Shown piece by piece: positions 13,716 through 14,244 of a DNA stretch of 14,244 nucleotides (position 1 is its first letter; each line of letters begins with the position of its first letter). The stretch is from JAVBNO01 sp031551485 (GTDB lineage Bacteria > Bacillota > Clostridia > Oscillospirales > Ruminococcaceae), in assembly GCA_031551485.1 (NCBI GenBank), contig JAVBNO010000056.1, positions 1 through 14,244 of the forward strand, read 5' to 3'. Under the pieces are notes generated by a model. It was not told where the DNA came from. It did no database searches and saw nothing but the letters and a program-made list of their open reading frames with translations. The translations under genes were made by a program, and so were the position numbers.

Positions 13716-14244
13716 GGTGAAGAGAAAAAAATTGGTACCGATATTAAATCGAAGTGGAGAAGACGTACGGCCGCTCCGGCAGGTATATAGCCGTCGCATG
13801 GGCCGCGACGGGCGCATACTTTTAGCGCAAAAAGCATTGGTGCTGATATCAAACCAAAATACAGCAGAGGTATAGCCGCTCCGGCAAGGATGCAATCTGT
13901 CGCTCGGGCCGCGACCGGCCCATACTTTTTGGCGCAAAAAGTATGCAAAAACATTTTTTAGGGGAAACCACATGGTTTCCCCACGCCCCATCCTTAGGGC
14001 GAGGGCACAGGTGCGCAGGAAACGCTTGGGCTATGGGGAAAACGGTGTTGGACCTGCGCTAAGGGTGCAGAAGAAAAAAGGGCTGATACCGATATCAATA
14101 TATAAACACGGTAGACGTACGGCCGCTCCGGCAGGGATATAGCCTGTCGCTCGGGTCGCGACCGGCTCATGCTTTTTGGCGCAAAAAGTATGCAAAAACA
14201 TTCTTCGGGGAAACCACATGGTTTCCCCCACCCCCATCCTTAGG
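13716..14244. repeat. Right array: three copies of the ~246 bp repeat, one shortened, one cut by the window
   Basis: The copies start near 13716, 13822 and 14069 and have the same orientation as the left array. The first is shortened: after GCGCAAAAAG (about 13831) it jumps to the start of the next copy, losing about 140 bases including the GGGGAAACCA palindrome. The second is full length, with hairpins at 13921-13945 and 13961-13982. The third has them at 14168-14192 and 14207-14228 and runs off the window. In the third copy one arm changes from CATAC to CATGC opposite GTATG, which keeps pairing in RNA through a G-U wobble. No real gene is seen here. Confidence 0.9.

Overview
The window looks like chromosomal DNA from a GC-rich, low-pathogenicity-signature anaerobic Firmicute, probably a Clostridia/Oscillospirales-type gut bacterium. 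The basis is strong AGGAGG-type ribosome binding sites, sigma-A promoters, a CsaA homologue, an OmpR-type two-component pair next to an HtrA protease, and clostridial-style iron alcohol dehydrogenase and acyl-CoA ligase genes. The species cannot be named from the sequence alone.

Layout. (1) 1-508: two tandem copies of a ~246 bp non-coding structured repeat, then a 25-bp-stem hairpin. (2) 571-711: a possible 46-residue basic protein gene, isolated between two hairpin terminators. (3) 842-6181, all on the minus strand: six tightly spaced genes (gaps of about 29-46 bp) read from one strong promoter at 6331-6359. In transcription order these are a CBM9-like protein, an iron-containing alcohol dehydrogenase, inorganic pyrophosphatase, a lipoprotein, an XRE-cupin regulator and an AMP-forming acyl-CoA ligase. 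(4) 6418-7018: a 601 bp mobile element with 23 bp terminal inverted repeats, a perfect 8 bp target duplication, no transposase, and one AT-rich passenger gene encoding a DUF2314-like small protein with its own promoter. (5) 7106-7182: tRNA-Arg(ACG). (6) 7298-11452, minus strand: response regulator, histidine kinase and HtrA-type protease in one transcriptional unit. (7) 11774-13614, plus strand: csaA, then an NSS-family sodium symporter with its own promoter and terminator. (8) 13716-14244: three more copies of the same ~246 bp repeat, in the same orientation as the left array; the last runs off the window.

How the genes fit together. In the long minus-strand operon, the ligase makes pyrophosphate when it activates a carboxylic acid, and the co-transcribed pyrophosphatase would remove it. 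The dehydrogenase and XRE-cupin regulator suggest a controlled alcohol/aldehyde/acid module, but the substrate is unknown. The regulator-kinase-HtrA cluster resembles the CssRS/HtrA and CiaRH/HtrA envelope-stress modules of other Firmicutes. The most unusual item is the transposase-less element carrying a DUF2314-like gene, which landed between the operon promoter and the tRNA-Arg promoter.
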